From positions 1-64,000 of the forward strand of contig JAEUMY010000020.1 of NCBI GenBank assembly GCA_016791265.1: 64,000 nt of DNA. The letters are read 5' to 3'. Position 1 is the stretch's first letter; the number at the start of each line of letters is the position of its first letter. Shown piece after piece: positions 50,389 through 58,943 of this stretch. Under the pieces are notes generated by a model, which saw only the letters and a program-made list of their open reading frames with translations, was not told the origin of the DNA and did no database searches. The stretch is from Betaproteobacteria bacterium (GTDB lineage: Bacteria; Pseudomonadota; Gammaproteobacteria; Burkholderiales; Usitatibacteraceae). A program made the position numbers and the translations under genes.

Positions 50389-51564
50389 TCACGTCAGCTC
50401 CCGCATGGCATCCTCCAACCCCCGCACGGTCAGCGGATACATGCGGTTGTCCATGATCTCCTTCAGCAGTTTGGTCGATTGCGTCCACTGCCAGTGCTCC
50501 TGCGGCGAAGGATTGATCCAAACGGCGTCATGGTAGACGTTCAGCAGACGCTGCAGCCAGACGATACCCGCCTCTTCATTGTGATGCTCGACGCTGCCGC
50601 CCGGCTGCAGGATTTCATACGGACTCATGGCCGCATCGCCCACGATGACCAGCTTGTAGTCGTGACCGTACTTGTGCAGCACATCCCAGGTCGACTGGAA
50701 CTCGTTGTAGCGCAGCCGCGCATCGCGCCAGACTTTCTCGTACACGCAGTTGTGAAAGTAGAAGTGTTCCAGGTGCTTGAACTCGGTCTTGGCGGCGGTG
50801 AAGAGCTGTTCCACCTGCATGACGTGATCGTCCATCGACCCGCCCACGTCAAGGAACAGCAGCACCTTGATCGTGTTGTGGCGCTCGGGCACCAGCTTCA
50901 AATCCAGCCAGCCGGCGTTGTCGGCCGTGGCCCGCACCGTCCCTTCCATGTCCAGCTCATCCGCCGCTCCCGTGCGCGCGAACTTGCGCAGCCGCCGCAG
51001 CGCCAGTTGCAGGTTGCGAATGCCCAGTTCGGCGTCGCCGTCGTAGTTGCGGAACTCGCGCTGGTCCCACACTTTCACCGCGCGGCGATTGCGTGATTCG
51101 GCCTGGCCCATGCGGATGCCCTCGGGGTTGTAGCCGTATGCGCCAAATGGCGACGTGCCGTTGGTGCCGATCCACTTGCTCCCGCCCTGGTGACGACCCT
51201 TCTGCTCTTCAAGACGCTTCTTCAAGGTCTCCATGAGCTTCTCCCAGCCGCCCAGCGATTCCACCAGCGCCTTCTCTTCCTCGGTGAAGACGCGCTCGGC
51301 CAACTTCTTCAGCCATTCCTCGGGAACGACGGCGGACAGCGCCTCGTCCAGCGACTCCATGCCTTTGAAGTAGGCGCCGAACGCTCGGTCGAACTTGTCG
51401 AAGTGGGCTTCATCCTTCACCAGCGTGGCACGGGAGAGGTAGTAGAACTCGTCCACGCTGCCGTGGGCCAGACCAGCCTGCAACGCTTCGCAAAGCGTCA
51501 GGTATTCCTTCACCGACACGGGAACGCCGGCTTGTTTCACGGTGAGGAAGAAGGGGATAAGCAT
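50389..51564 (-). CDS. VWA/CoxE-like protein
   Basis: A 391-residue protein. The N-terminal half is helical (LIPFFLTVKQAGVPVSVKEYLTLCEAL; FTEEEKALVESLGGWEKLMETLKKRLEEQ) and the C-terminal half is a von Willebrand factor A domain with a MIDAS-type DVGGSMDDHV near residue 240 and VIVGDAAMSPYEI. The Asp-Val-Gly variation keeps the DxGxS pattern. Such proteins act with a MoxR ATPase, encoded just upstream here, to insert cofactors or remodel partner complexes; the target is unknown. Start MLIPFF at 51564; the upstream open frame is made of a tandem repeat and was rejected. Confidence 0.9.
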   Translation of the reverse strand: MLIPFFLTVKQAGVPVSVKEYLTLCEALQAGLAHGSVDEFYYLSRATLVKDEAHFDKFDRAFGAYFKGMESLDEALSAVVPEEWLKKLAERVFTEEEKALVESLGGWEKLMETLKKRLEEQKGRHQGGSKWIGTNGTSPFGAYGYNPEGIRMGQAESRNRRAVKVWDQREFRNYDGDAELGIRNLQLALRRLRKFARTGAADELDMEGTVRATADNAGWLDLKLVPERHNTIKVLLFLDVGGSMDDHVMQVEQLFTAAKTEFKHLEHFYFHNCVYEKVWRDARLRYNEFQSTWDVLHKYGHDYKLVIVGDAAMSPYEILQPGGSVEHHNEEAGIVWLQRLLNVYHDAVWINPSPQEHWQWTQSTKLLKEIMDNRMYPLTVRGLEDAMRELT

Positions 51565-51566
51565 GG

Positions 51567-51615
51567 GGCGGGAGGCGGGAGGCGGGAGGCGGGAGGCGGG
51601 AGGCGGGAGGCGGGG
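51567..51615. repeat. Seven-unit 7-bp tandem repeat (GGCGGGA)
   Basis: Six perfect GGCGGGA units and a final GGCGGGG lie 2 bases upstream of the VWA gene start codon, exactly where its ribosome binding site should be (on the coding strand TCCCGCC repeats). Because 7 is not a multiple of 3 and the tract is pure, copy number may vary by slippage and alter translation of the VWA gene. Partly complementary CCCGCC/CCTCCCGCC blocks lie at 51670–51690 on the other side of a palindrome copy. Confidence 0.85.
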
Positions 51616-51652
51616 AAAGTGTGCAGGTGTTGGTTGCGCTTCGCAATGCGTT

Positions 51653-51664
51653 GCGAATATTCGC
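51653..51664. repeat. Iterated palindrome, copy 20
   Basis: Exact copy in the gap between the MoxR and VWA genes, flanked by complementary GGCGGG / CCCGCC blocks. Confidence 0.95.
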
Positions 51665-51695
51665 ATGCGCCCGCCTGCCGCCTCCCGCCTTCCGC

Positions 51696-52535
51696 TTACC
51701 TGCGTTTGGACAAAAACACCAACCGCTCGAACAGATACACATCCTGCTCATTCTTGATGAGCGCACCATGCAACGGCGGAATCATCTTGTTGGCATCACC
51801 CGACTTGAGCGCCTCGGGCGGAATGTCTTCGGCCACCAGGAGCTTGATCCAGTCCAGCAGCTCGGAGGTGGAGGGTTTCTTCTTCAGCCCCGGCATCTCG
51901 CGAATCTCGAAGAACACTTCCAGCGCGTCGCGCAGCAACTGCTTCTTCAGCCCGGGAAAATGCACGTCCACGATGCGCTGCATCGTCTCTTTGTCGGGGA
52001 AGCGGATGTAGTGAAAGAAGCAGCGGCGCAGGAACGCGTCGGGCAGTTCCTTCTCGTTGTTGCTGGTGATGAAGATGATGGGGCGGTGTTTGGCCTTCAC
52101 CGTCTCGCGGGTCTCGTAGACGTAGAACTCCATGCGATCCAGCTCGCGCAGGAGATCGTTTGGGAATTCGATGTCGGCCTTGTCGATTTCGTCGATCAAG
52201 AGGACCGATGGCTTCTCGGACGCGAAGGCATCCCACAGCTTGCCGCGCACGATGTAGTTGCGAATGTCATGCACGCGCTCGTCGCCGAGCTGCGAGTCAC
52301 GCAGGCGGGACACGGCGTCGTATTCATACAGGCCGTGCTGGGCCTTGGTGGTGCTCTTGATGTGCCACTCGAACAACTCCAGCCCGAGGGACGCGGCCAC
52401 CTGCTCGGCAAGCAGCGTCTTGCCCGTGCCGGGCTCGCCCTTGATGAGGAGCGGCCGTTGCAAGGTGATGGCCGCGTTGACGGCCAGCATGAGGTCGTCG
52501 GTGGCGACGTAGGATGGAGTGCCGGTGAACTTCAT
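51696..52535 (-). CDS. MoxR-family AAA+ ATPase
   Basis: A 279-residue AAA+ ATPase. Walker A is GEPGTGKTLLAEQVA (about residues 33–47), Walker B SVLLIDEIDKAD, sensor 1 FITSNNEKELPDAF, and the arginine finger region FLRRCFFHYIRFPD. It belongs to the MoxR group that works with VWA proteins; the downstream VWA gene is its partner, with 131 bases of repeat-rich sequence between them. The function of the pair is not known here. Confidence 0.92.
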   Translation of the reverse strand: MKFTGTPSYVATDDLMLAVNAAITLQRPLLIKGEPGTGKTLLAEQVAASLGLELFEWHIKSTTKAQHGLYEYDAVSRLRDSQLGDERVHDIRNYIVRGKLWDAFASEKPSVLLIDEIDKADIEFPNDLLRELDRMEFYVYETRETVKAKHRPIIFITSNNEKELPDAFLRRCFFHYIRFPDKETMQRIVDVHFPGLKKQLLRDALEVFFEIREMPGLKKKPSTSELLDWIKLLVAEDIPPEALKSGDANKMIPPLHGALIKNEQDVYLFERLVFLSKRR

Positions 52536-52646
52536 GAAATGTCCTGTGGAGAGTCGAAAAAATTATACCTGTGCGCCCAGTCAACCCGATTCAAGCCCTG
52601 GCCCGTTTCAGGGTTAGCATTGTCCAAATCGCACATGGAGCATCAC

Positions 52647-54164
52647 ATGACCAAGAAATTCATCGCCGTCCTGGTTTCCGCCCTGACCTCACCCGCCTTG
52701 CTCGCGCAACCCGCCGGCGAAACCGCCATCACCATCTATTCCAGCGCGCAAGCAGGCACGCTGTCACCACAGACCTTCAAGTCGGGCGGCGAGGGACAGA
52801 ACGTGCCGGGCTACGCGCTGGTGCGCCAGTCGCGCGACTTCAACCTCACCCGCGGACGGAACGTGATTCGCCTGACCGATGTGGCGGCGAACATCGATCC
52901 CACCACGGTGTCGTTCGAGTCGCTGACCGATCCACGAGGCACGCATGTGCTGGACCAGAGCTTCGAGTTCGATCTGGTCAACACCAGCAAGCTCTTGCAG
53001 AAGTATCTCGACCGCGACATCGGCGTGGTCCAGTTTCAAGCCAACAGGATGGAAGACATCTCGGGCACGCTGGTCGGCACGCAAGGTGGTCTGGTGCTGA
53101 AGAATGCGGACGGCAGCGTGCGCGTCGTGAACGGCTACAGCCAGGTCAAGTTGCCCGAACTGCCGGGCGGACTCATCAGCAAACCGACGCTGGTCTGGAA
53201 CCTCTCCGCTGAGAAGCAAGGCACACACAAGGCGCGCTATGGCTATCAGACCACCGGCATCACCTGGTGGGCGGACTACAACCTGACCCTCAGCGAAGCG
53301 CCGGAAGGGTCTGCCAATGCCTGCAAGCTGGACGTGGGCGCCTGGGTCACGATCGTCAATCAGTCCGGCGCAGGTTATGACAACGCCAAGCTGAAACTGG
53401 TCGCGGGCGATGTGCAGCGCGCGCAGCCGCCGCGCATGGAATACGCCGCCATGGCCATGCCCGCGCCGCCAGCGCGGGTCGCGGAGAAGTCGGGCTTCCA
53501 GGAAAAGTCCTTCTTCGAATACCACCTCTACACGCTGGGCCGCCCTGCGAATATTCGCAACAACTCGATGCAGCAGATCGAACTTTTCCCTGCCGCATCG
53601 GGCGCCAACTGCGAGAAGAACCTGGTCTACTACGGCCAGGCGGGCCAGTACTTCGGTTACTACGGCGCCCCCATGGTCGACCGCAGCTTCGGCAACACGT
53701 CGAGCAAGAAGGTTGACGTGTATCTGCGCTTCAAGAACTCGAAGGACAACCAGTTGGGCATCCCCTTTCCTGCCGGCAAGGTGCGCGTGGCCAAGCTGGA
53801 CACGGCCGACCAGTCACTGGAATTCATTGGTGAGGATCTGATCGATCACACGCCGAAGGAGGAGACCATCCAGATCAAGCTGGGCAGTGCGTTCGATGTG
53901 GTGGGCGAGCGTCGCCAGGTGGACTTCCGCGTGGACTCCAGCGCCAAGTGGCTGGAGGAGGACATCGAGGTCAAGGTGCGCAACCAGAAGGACGAGGCCG
54001 CGACCGTGATCGTCAAGGAGACCCTCTATCGCTGGACCAACTGGAGCATCACCAAGCGCAACCAGAACTTCAGCAAGGAGGATGCGCGCACCATCCACTT
54101 CCCGCTCAAACTCGCCAAGGGCGCGGAAGGTGTGGTGCGCTACACCGTGCGCTACACCTGGTAG
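52647..54164 (+). CDS. Secreted DUF4139 protein
   Basis: A 505-residue exported protein. A signal peptide (MTKKFIAVLVSALTSPALLA) precedes an N-terminal beta region (TAITIYSSAQAGTLSP) and a DUF4139 domain (TTGITWWADYNLTL; GAWVTIVNQSGAGYDNAKLKLVAGDV; KVDVYLRFKNSKDNQLGIPFPAGKVRV; DVKVRNQKDEAATVIVKE-like wording near the end). The family is uncharacterised and found in Gram-negative envelopes. ATG 52647 has GGAG 6 bases upstream; a farther ATG at 52635 is in frame. It diverges from the MoxR gene. A palindrome encodes PANIRNN. Confidence 0.85.
   Translation: MTKKFIAVLVSALTSPALLAQPAGETAITIYSSAQAGTLSPQTFKSGGEGQNVPGYALVRQSRDFNLTRGRNVIRLTDVAANIDPTTVSFESLTDPRGTHVLDQSFEFDLVNTSKLLQKYLDRDIGVVQFQANRMEDISGTLVGTQGGLVLKNADGSVRVVNGYSQVKLPELPGGLISKPTLVWNLSAEKQGTHKARYGYQTTGITWWADYNLTLSEAPEGSANACKLDVGAWVTIVNQSGAGYDNAKLKLVAGDVQRAQPPRMEYAAMAMPAPPARVAEKSGFQEKSFFEYHLYTLGRPANIRNNSMQQIELFPAASGANCEKNLVYYGQAGQYFGYYGAPMVDRSFGNTSSKKVDVYLRFKNSKDNQLGIPFPAGKVRVAKLDTADQSLEFIGEDLIDHTPKEETIQIKLGSAFDVVGERRQVDFRVDSSAKWLEEDIEVKVRNQKDEAATVIVKETLYRWTNWSITKRNQNFSKEDARTIHFPLKLAKGAEGVVRYTVRYTW
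53547..53558. repeat. Iterated palindrome, copy 21
   Basis: Exact copy in the DUF4139 gene, read as ANIR. Confidence 0.95.
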
Positions 54165-54187
54165 CGCGATCAGGTGGCGAAAAGCGC

Positions 54188-55324
54188 TCAGTCGCCGCCG
54201 AACTGGCTCTGCGGCGACTGGGCGCTCGCCGCAGACACGGCTGGCGTGCCGCGCCCGGTGAACCAGCGGCCCACGCGCTGCGCCGCTTGCCAGATCAGAA
54301 AGCGCGCCGAGCGCTTCAACACCCTGAGGCGGTGACGCGGCGTCAGCGCGTTGGCGAAAAGACGCGGCACATGCCCGGCCGACTGAATGCGCGCATAGAG
54401 TCGCTCGCGATGCCCCGGCGTGAGCCGCCGTGCGAGGTGCAACACGGCGATGCCCTCTTCCACCGTCTGCCACGCCAGCGCGACGCGAAGCGGACCCGGC
54501 GGGCGTGATTTCGCAAGCGCATCCAGCGCCGCCGCGACCCGCAGATAGTGGCAGGCCGCGTTGAGCCGCGCGGCGCTGTCGCGCGGTTGGGAGAGCGAGC
54601 CGGCGCGCTGCCAGTAGTGATATCGCGGGGTCGGGTCGAAGCCGACCCGTTGCGCATTGAGCAGGAGCTCGTTGGTCCACACGATGTCCTGATGGGTGAT
54701 CCCGGGGATGAAGCGCAGACCGCTTCCCACCAGCCACTCGCGGCGAATGAACTGGCACCACACGTAGTGCTTCAACTGACGCGCCTTGACCTGACGCTCG
54801 ATCCACGCGCCGCCTGAACCCGACCAGCTCTCCCGCGTGCGCAGCATGACCCGCGCCGCACCGCCACCCAGATCATGCCACCACGCGTTGCACAGCAGCA
54901 CATCGAGCCGCTCCGCCTCCGCGCGCCGCAGGAGACGCGGCAGCGCCTTGATGGCGAGCGCGTCGTCCGCATCGACGAACATCACATAGCGGCCACGCGC
55001 CAGTCTCAGTCCCGCGTTGCGCGCGACCGACACGCCCTGGTTCGACTGACGGTGAACGCGAATATTCGCACCGGCATGAACGCGCGCGACCGCGCTCACC
55101 GCATCGGCGGTGCCGTCGGCCGAACCATCGTCGACCACGATGATCTCGATGCCCGCCAGCGGCTGCGACAGCACGCTGGCGAGACAGCGCGCGATGCTCG
55201 TGGCGGCATTGAAGGCGGGGATGATCACGCTGACAGAGACATCGTGCGCATGAACGGGTGCGGCGATGTCGCCGCGATCAAAAGCGGCAGCGGCAAAGCC
55301 GGGGGCGGCAGTTGAGACATTCAT
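54188..55324 (-). CDS. Family 2 glycosyltransferase
   Basis: A 378-residue GT2 (GT-A fold) enzyme. The nucleotide-sugar motif is VSVIIPAFNAATSIARCLASVLSQ, then EIIVVDDGSADGTADAV, then the metal-binding FVDADDALA and NQGVSVARNAGLRLARGRYV. The C-terminal half is a typical WaaE/EpsJ-type extension. It would add a sugar to LPS, capsule or another glycan; acceptor unknown. Start MNVSTA at 55324; the frame is open a little further upstream. No other glycan genes are adjacent. A palindrome encodes GANIRVH. Confidence 0.88.
   Translation of the reverse strand: MNVSTAAPGFAAAAFDRGDIAAPVHAHDVSVSVIIPAFNAATSIARCLASVLSQPLAGIEIIVVDDGSADGTADAVSAVARVHAGANIRVHRQSNQGVSVARNAGLRLARGRYVMFVDADDALAIKALPRLLRRAEAERLDVLLCNAWWHDLGGGAARVMLRTRESWSGSGGAWIERQVKARQLKHYVWCQFIRREWLVGSGLRFIPGITHQDIVWTNELLLNAQRVGFDPTPRYHYWQRAGSLSQPRDSAARLNAACHYLRVAAALDALAKSRPPGPLRVALAWQTVEEGIAVLHLARRLTPGHRERLYARIQSAGHVPRLFANALTPRHRLRVLKRSARFLIWQAAQRVGRWFTGRGTPAVSAASAQSPQSQFGGD
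55058..55069. repeat. Iterated palindrome, copy 22
   Basis: Exact copy in the glycosyltransferase gene, read as ANIR. Confidence 0.95.
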
Positions 55325-55483
55325 GCATGCAGCATGACAACCCACCGTAACGAAACTGTTGCGCGCGCGAGTTCAACCGTAACCAGTCATGACGCCGCAT
55401 TGACGCGCGCCGCAGCGACACGCATCCGCGGCATGGGAAAATGCGTAACGCCTTGCAACAACCCTCGCTGACCCTTGGAAAAC

Positions 55484-56434
55484 ATGCGCGCCCTCCCCTA
55501 TCACGCCCCCCTACTTCGCCGCCTCGCTCGCGCACTGTCGCCCGTCATCGGCGCGGTCCTGCTCGCCGGTTGCTCTGTGCTGGAAACATTCAACGCGCTC
55601 GTGCCCACGGAACAGCTGGTCAGGAAAACGGCCATCGCCTACGGACAGCCCGCTGACGATCATCCTCGCCGCAAGCTCGACATCTACGTGCCCACCGCAC
55701 CCGCGCCCGCGGGCGGCCGCCCTGTCGTGGTGTTCTTCTACGGCGGCTCGTGGGATTCCGGACGCAGGGAGGACTATCTCTTCGTCGCCGAGGCGCTCAC
55801 GTCGCAGGGATGGATCGCCGTTCTGCCGGACTATCGGCTCTACCCGGAAGTGCTGTTCCCGGATTTTCTCGACGACGCCGCGCTCGCCATGCGCTGGACC
55901 CGGGACAACATCGCGCAGCACGGCGGCGACACGAAGCGAATATTCGCAATGGGTCATTCGGCCGGCGCGCATATCGCCGCCATGCTGACCTATGACGCGC
56001 AGCATCTGGCGAGGGTCGGCATGCGGCCCACCGAGTTGGCGGGCTTTGTCGGCCTGGCCGGGCCCTACGACTTCCTGCCGCTGAAAAGCGAGCGGCTGAA
56101 GATCATCTTCGGCCCCGAGGCGGGCCGCGCACGGTCGCAGCCGATCAACTTCGTCACCGGCGACGCACCGCCCGCGCTGCTGTTGCACGGCGACGCCGAC
56201 ACCATCGTCGGCCCGCACAACAGCGCCAATCTCGCGCGCCGCATCACCGAGCGCGGTGGGCGCGTGCGGCATCTGACCTATCCCGGCCTCGGCCATCGCG
56301 AAATCGTGGTGAATCTGGCCGCGCTTTTTCGCGCCGGAAAGCCGGAGTTGCCGGCTATAGCGAACTTCATCCATGGCACGCCGCCACGGACGGAAGTTCG
56401 GACGACTACTCAGGCCCGCCTCACCAACGAGTAA
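55484..56434 (+). CDS. Lipoprotein alpha/beta-hydrolase (esterase/lipase-type)
   Basis: A 316-residue protein. The N-terminus ends in a lipobox (AVLLAGCSV, Cys about residue 29), so it is a lipoprotein. The body is an alpha/beta hydrolase of the BD-FAE/HSL-like carboxylesterase group: oxyanion region VVVFFYGGSWDSG, nucleophile in AMGHSAGAHIAA (GxSxG), acid in LHGDADTIVG, and His in GLGHREIV. Likely cleaves an ester in the periplasm; substrate unknown. ATG 55484 was preferred to a TTG at 55475. Its 3' end overlaps the convergent cyclase gene by 25 bases. A palindrome encodes KRIFAMG just before the nucleophile loop. Confidence 0.9.
   Translation: MRALPYHAPLLRRLARALSPVIGAVLLAGCSVLETFNALVPTEQLVRKTAIAYGQPADDHPRRKLDIYVPTAPAPAGGRPVVVFFYGGSWDSGRREDYLFVAEALTSQGWIAVLPDYRLYPEVLFPDFLDDAALAMRWTRDNIAQHGGDTKRIFAMGHSAGAHIAAMLTYDAQHLARVGMRPTELAGFVGLAGPYDFLPLKSERLKIIFGPEAGRARSQPINFVTGDAPPALLLHGDADTIVGPHNSANLARRITERGGRVRHLTYPGLGHREIVVNLAALFRAGKPELPAIANFIHGTPPRTEVRTTTQARLTNE
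55936..55947. repeat. Iterated palindrome, copy 23
   Basis: Exact copy in the lipoprotein hydrolase gene, read as RIFA. Confidence 0.95.
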
Positions 56435-58263
56435 AGCTGGGTCGCCTGCGAGCGTCCCTTCAATTGGCGCTCGCCGATGGGCGAGGCCGTCACCGACCAC
56501 TGGTGATGCGTGATGGCCTCCACGATATCGGCGGTCGCGAGGATGGGATTGTCCGGATATTCCTTGGTGAGCGATTCCAACCGCGCCGCCACGTTCACCG
56601 CATCGCCGATCACGGTGTATTGGAAGCGCTCGATGGAGCCCATCTGGCCCGCGACCACCGTTCCGCTGGCGAGACCGATGCCATGACCGATGGGCGCCTC
56701 GCCCCGCGCCTGCCGGCGCCGGTTCAAATCCCCGAGGCGCTCGCGCATGCCGAACGCGGCCTGCACCGCCGCCCACGCGGCGTCGGGATGCTCGAACGGC
56801 GCGCCGAACACGACCATGATCGCGTCGCCCATGAAGTTGTTGACGTACCCATCCCACTCCTTCACCGCCGTCGCCATCTCGGTCAGATACTCATTGAGCA
56901 TCTCGACCACCTTCTCCGCGCTCTTGCCTTCGCACAAGGTGGTGAAATCGCGAATGTCGGAGAACAGCACCACGACCTCGCGGTTCTCGCCGCCCAGCTT
57001 CAGTTGCCCGGCCAGCATTTTCTCGCGCACCTCCGGCGACACCATGCGGCCAAAGAGATCGCGCTCGCGGTCACGCTTCTCGATGGAGTCGACCATGCTG
57101 TTGAACGTCTGCGTGAGCTCGCCGATTTCGTCCTCGTTGATCTTCTCGGCGCGGGCCTTGCCATAGTCGCCCGCGCGAACGGCTTGCGCCGACGCGATGA
57201 GCCGGCGCACCGGCTGCACCAGGTCGCGCGCGAAAATCGCCACACCCGCCAGCGCGGCGAGGCCCGCAACCATGAGCACCTTGGCGATCACACTCAAGTA
57301 CACCTCGCGCAACGGCGCCTCCCAGCGCGCGCGCGACTCGGTCACGCCCGCCATCCACGGCAGCGTGAGCAACGGCGCGTAGCCGGTCGCCTCTGGTGTG
57401 GGCCCGAACAGCGCCTCGTGCTCCACATGCCCGGCCTCGCCGCCGCGCAGACGGGCGGCGAGCGCGGCAGCGCCCAGGTTGCGAATATTCGCACCATCGA
57501 CCGCGGGCCCGTAGCGGGATGACGCGCGGATGCGCGCCTCATCCTCCGCAGACAGCGGCGCGACGCTCGTCAACGCGAACGCCGGATTGGGATGCAGCAA
57601 CAGCACACCCAGCTCATCGACCACGAACGGCGTGGCGCGACCCCGGAGCGCGCTTTCCACGAGCACCGTCTCCAGCGCGCTGGGCGCGACCATGACCATC
57701 ACCGTGCCCATCGGCGCACCTTCCGCGCCGAGGATGGGCGTGGCCAGCAACAGCCCCGCGTATCGACCACCCACGGCGCCGTGTCCGGCGGCAATGTCGC
57801 GCATCGACGACGCGCGGAGCTCGCGCAGCATCGCGGAGAGTTGAGCACCCCTTCGCGCAGGGACCGATGCCGCGACGACGACACCGGCCCGATCCAGCAG
57901 CAGGACTTCCGCGATGTCCTCGTTGCCGGCAAGCACATCCTTCATCAGCGCCTCCGCATCGGACACGGCGGCCGCACTCGCTCCGCGCCCGGCGCCCAAC
58001 GCCCGGCGGATGTCGACCGCGCGCTGCAAGAGCCGAACCGTCTTGGCCGACTGGGTCACGAGTTGATCCACGCGTCCAGCCGCGCTGGCCGCGTTCTGCT
58101 GCAAATCCTTCAACCGATTCTTGCGCACGCCATCCAGCGTGTCCCGATAGCCGAAGTAGGCGGTAAGCGTGATCGGAATCAGCGCGGAGATGAGAAACGC
58201 GAAGGCGAGTTTGCCGTTGATCGGCCAGGACGACGGTTTCAGCAAACGCTGGAAAAGGGACAT
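56410..58263 (-). CDS. Membrane nucleotide cyclase with periplasmic sensor and HAMP
   Basis: A 617-residue signalling protein. TM1 (LAFAFLISALIPITLTAYFGY, about residues 19–40) and TM2 (VYLSVIAKVLMVAGLAALAGVAIFA, about 310–335) bound a ~270-residue periplasmic domain that looks like a double-CACHE sensor. A HAMP domain (DLVQPVRRLIASAQAV) leads to a class III cyclase domain (residues 415–600) with LFSDIRDFTTL and MGDAIMVVFGAP metal sites and GDAVNVAARLE. The position that normally holds the adenine-selecting lysine reads VNNFMGD (Asn), so substrate choice is uncertain. It is the second cyclase within 14 kb. A palindrome encodes GANIRNL. Confidence 0.9.
   Translation of the reverse strand: MSLFQRLLKPSSWPINGKLAFAFLISALIPITLTAYFGYRDTLDGVRKNRLKDLQQNAASAAGRVDQLVTQSAKTVRLLQRAVDIRRALGAGRGASAAAVSDAEALMKDVLAGNEDIAEVLLLDRAGVVVAASVPARRGAQLSAMLRELRASSMRDIAAGHGAVGGRYAGLLLATPILGAEGAPMGTVMVMVAPSALETVLVESALRGRATPFVVDELGVLLLHPNPAFALTSVAPLSAEDEARIRASSRYGPAVDGANIRNLGAAALAARLRGGEAGHVEHEALFGPTPEATGYAPLLTLPWMAGVTESRARWEAPLREVYLSVIAKVLMVAGLAALAGVAIFARDLVQPVRRLIASAQAVRAGDYGKARAEKINEDEIGELTQTFNSMVDSIEKRDRERDLFGRMVSPEVREKMLAGQLKLGGENREVVVLFSDIRDFTTLCEGKSAEKVVEMLNEYLTEMATAVKEWDGYVNNFMGDAIMVVFGAPFEHPDAAWAAVQAAFGMRERLGDLNRRRQARGEAPIGHGIGLASGTVVAGQMGSIERFQYTVIGDAVNVAARLESLTKEYPDNPILATADIVEAITHHQWSVTASPIGERQLKGRSQATQLYSLVRRA
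57481..57492. repeat. Iterated palindrome, copy 24
   Basis: Exact copy in the membrane cyclase gene, read as ANIR. Confidence 0.95.
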
Positions 58264-58943
58264 GAGCGGCGAAAGGTGGACGACGGCGATGCGATGCGGG
58301 GATGTTGAACAGCATCAAGCGAGATGCACAATTTACCTTTGTTTCCGGTCCTGCGACCGAAGCATGGGGCACGTCAACTTCCGTCGGCGCGACACGCCCG
58401 CGCCATGCCCTTGCGAATTCGAGCAGCACCGCAAGCGCGATTGCTTGAAGAGCCCGGGGCTGCGAGAGTTTCGAGTCCTGACGCCAATTGCGAACTACGA
58501 CAAGAGAACGGCTCGACGCGAGTCACGCCGTTCTTTCTTGGTGAGTCGACTTGGACAATATGAATCTCTGCTTGCAATGCGCTTGCGAATATTCGCGGGC
58601 GCTGGATCGCCTGACTGACGCGGGCGTTTGTCGGTCGCCGCGTTGGTGTCCAGGCAACACGTCACCAGAGCGCAATAAATGCGTCTTCTTCAAGTGCCAG
58701 AGCGCGTCTCCTTAACATACACAACGGTACTTGTCCCCACCACACTTGGTAGGAATCGCAATCTATTTTTTCTTGCAAGCCGGTCAATGACTTGCCGCTG
58801 ACTTTCGCAGCCCCAAGGGAATCCCTTAGTAATCTAACCAAAAAAACCACTACGGACAGTTTGCTCGCAGCCTGATAGCTTTCTGGCCGCGCTCAGAATC
58901 ATCGGGCAGCAAATCCCTCATCTACCGTCAACGCACCACTTTC
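58264..58943. other. 680-base intergenic region, AT-richer than its surroundings
   Basis: No credible gene was found. The left part (58264–58600) contains the last exact palindrome (58585–58596). From about 58620 to 58940 the base composition becomes visibly richer in A and T, including runs such as CTATTTTTTCTTG, unlike the GC-rich DNA to the left. A 62-codon frame at 58662–58850 on the minus strand has no start signal or family likeness and was not called. The region probably contains the promoter of the RHS gene and a junction with acquired DNA. Confidence 0.6.
58585..58596. repeat. Iterated palindrome, copy 25
   Basis: Exact copy in the intergenic region between the cyclase and RHS genes; the last one in the window. 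Confidence 0.95.

Noticed and set aside
51565..51666. A longer N-terminus for the VWA protein (start at 51666)
   Set aside because: The extension would be encoded by the 7-bp tandem repeat and the palindrome and gives Pro/Arg-rich sequence unlike the family, which begins MLIPFF.
52536..52646. A promoter between the divergent MoxR and DUF4139 genes
   Set aside because: An AAAAAATTATACC stretch near 52560 looks like a -10 region, but no matching -35 could be placed, so it was not called.
58662..58850. A 62-codon minus-strand frame before the RHS gene
   Set aside because: No Shine-Dalgarno, no recognisable motif, and composition like non-coding DNA.
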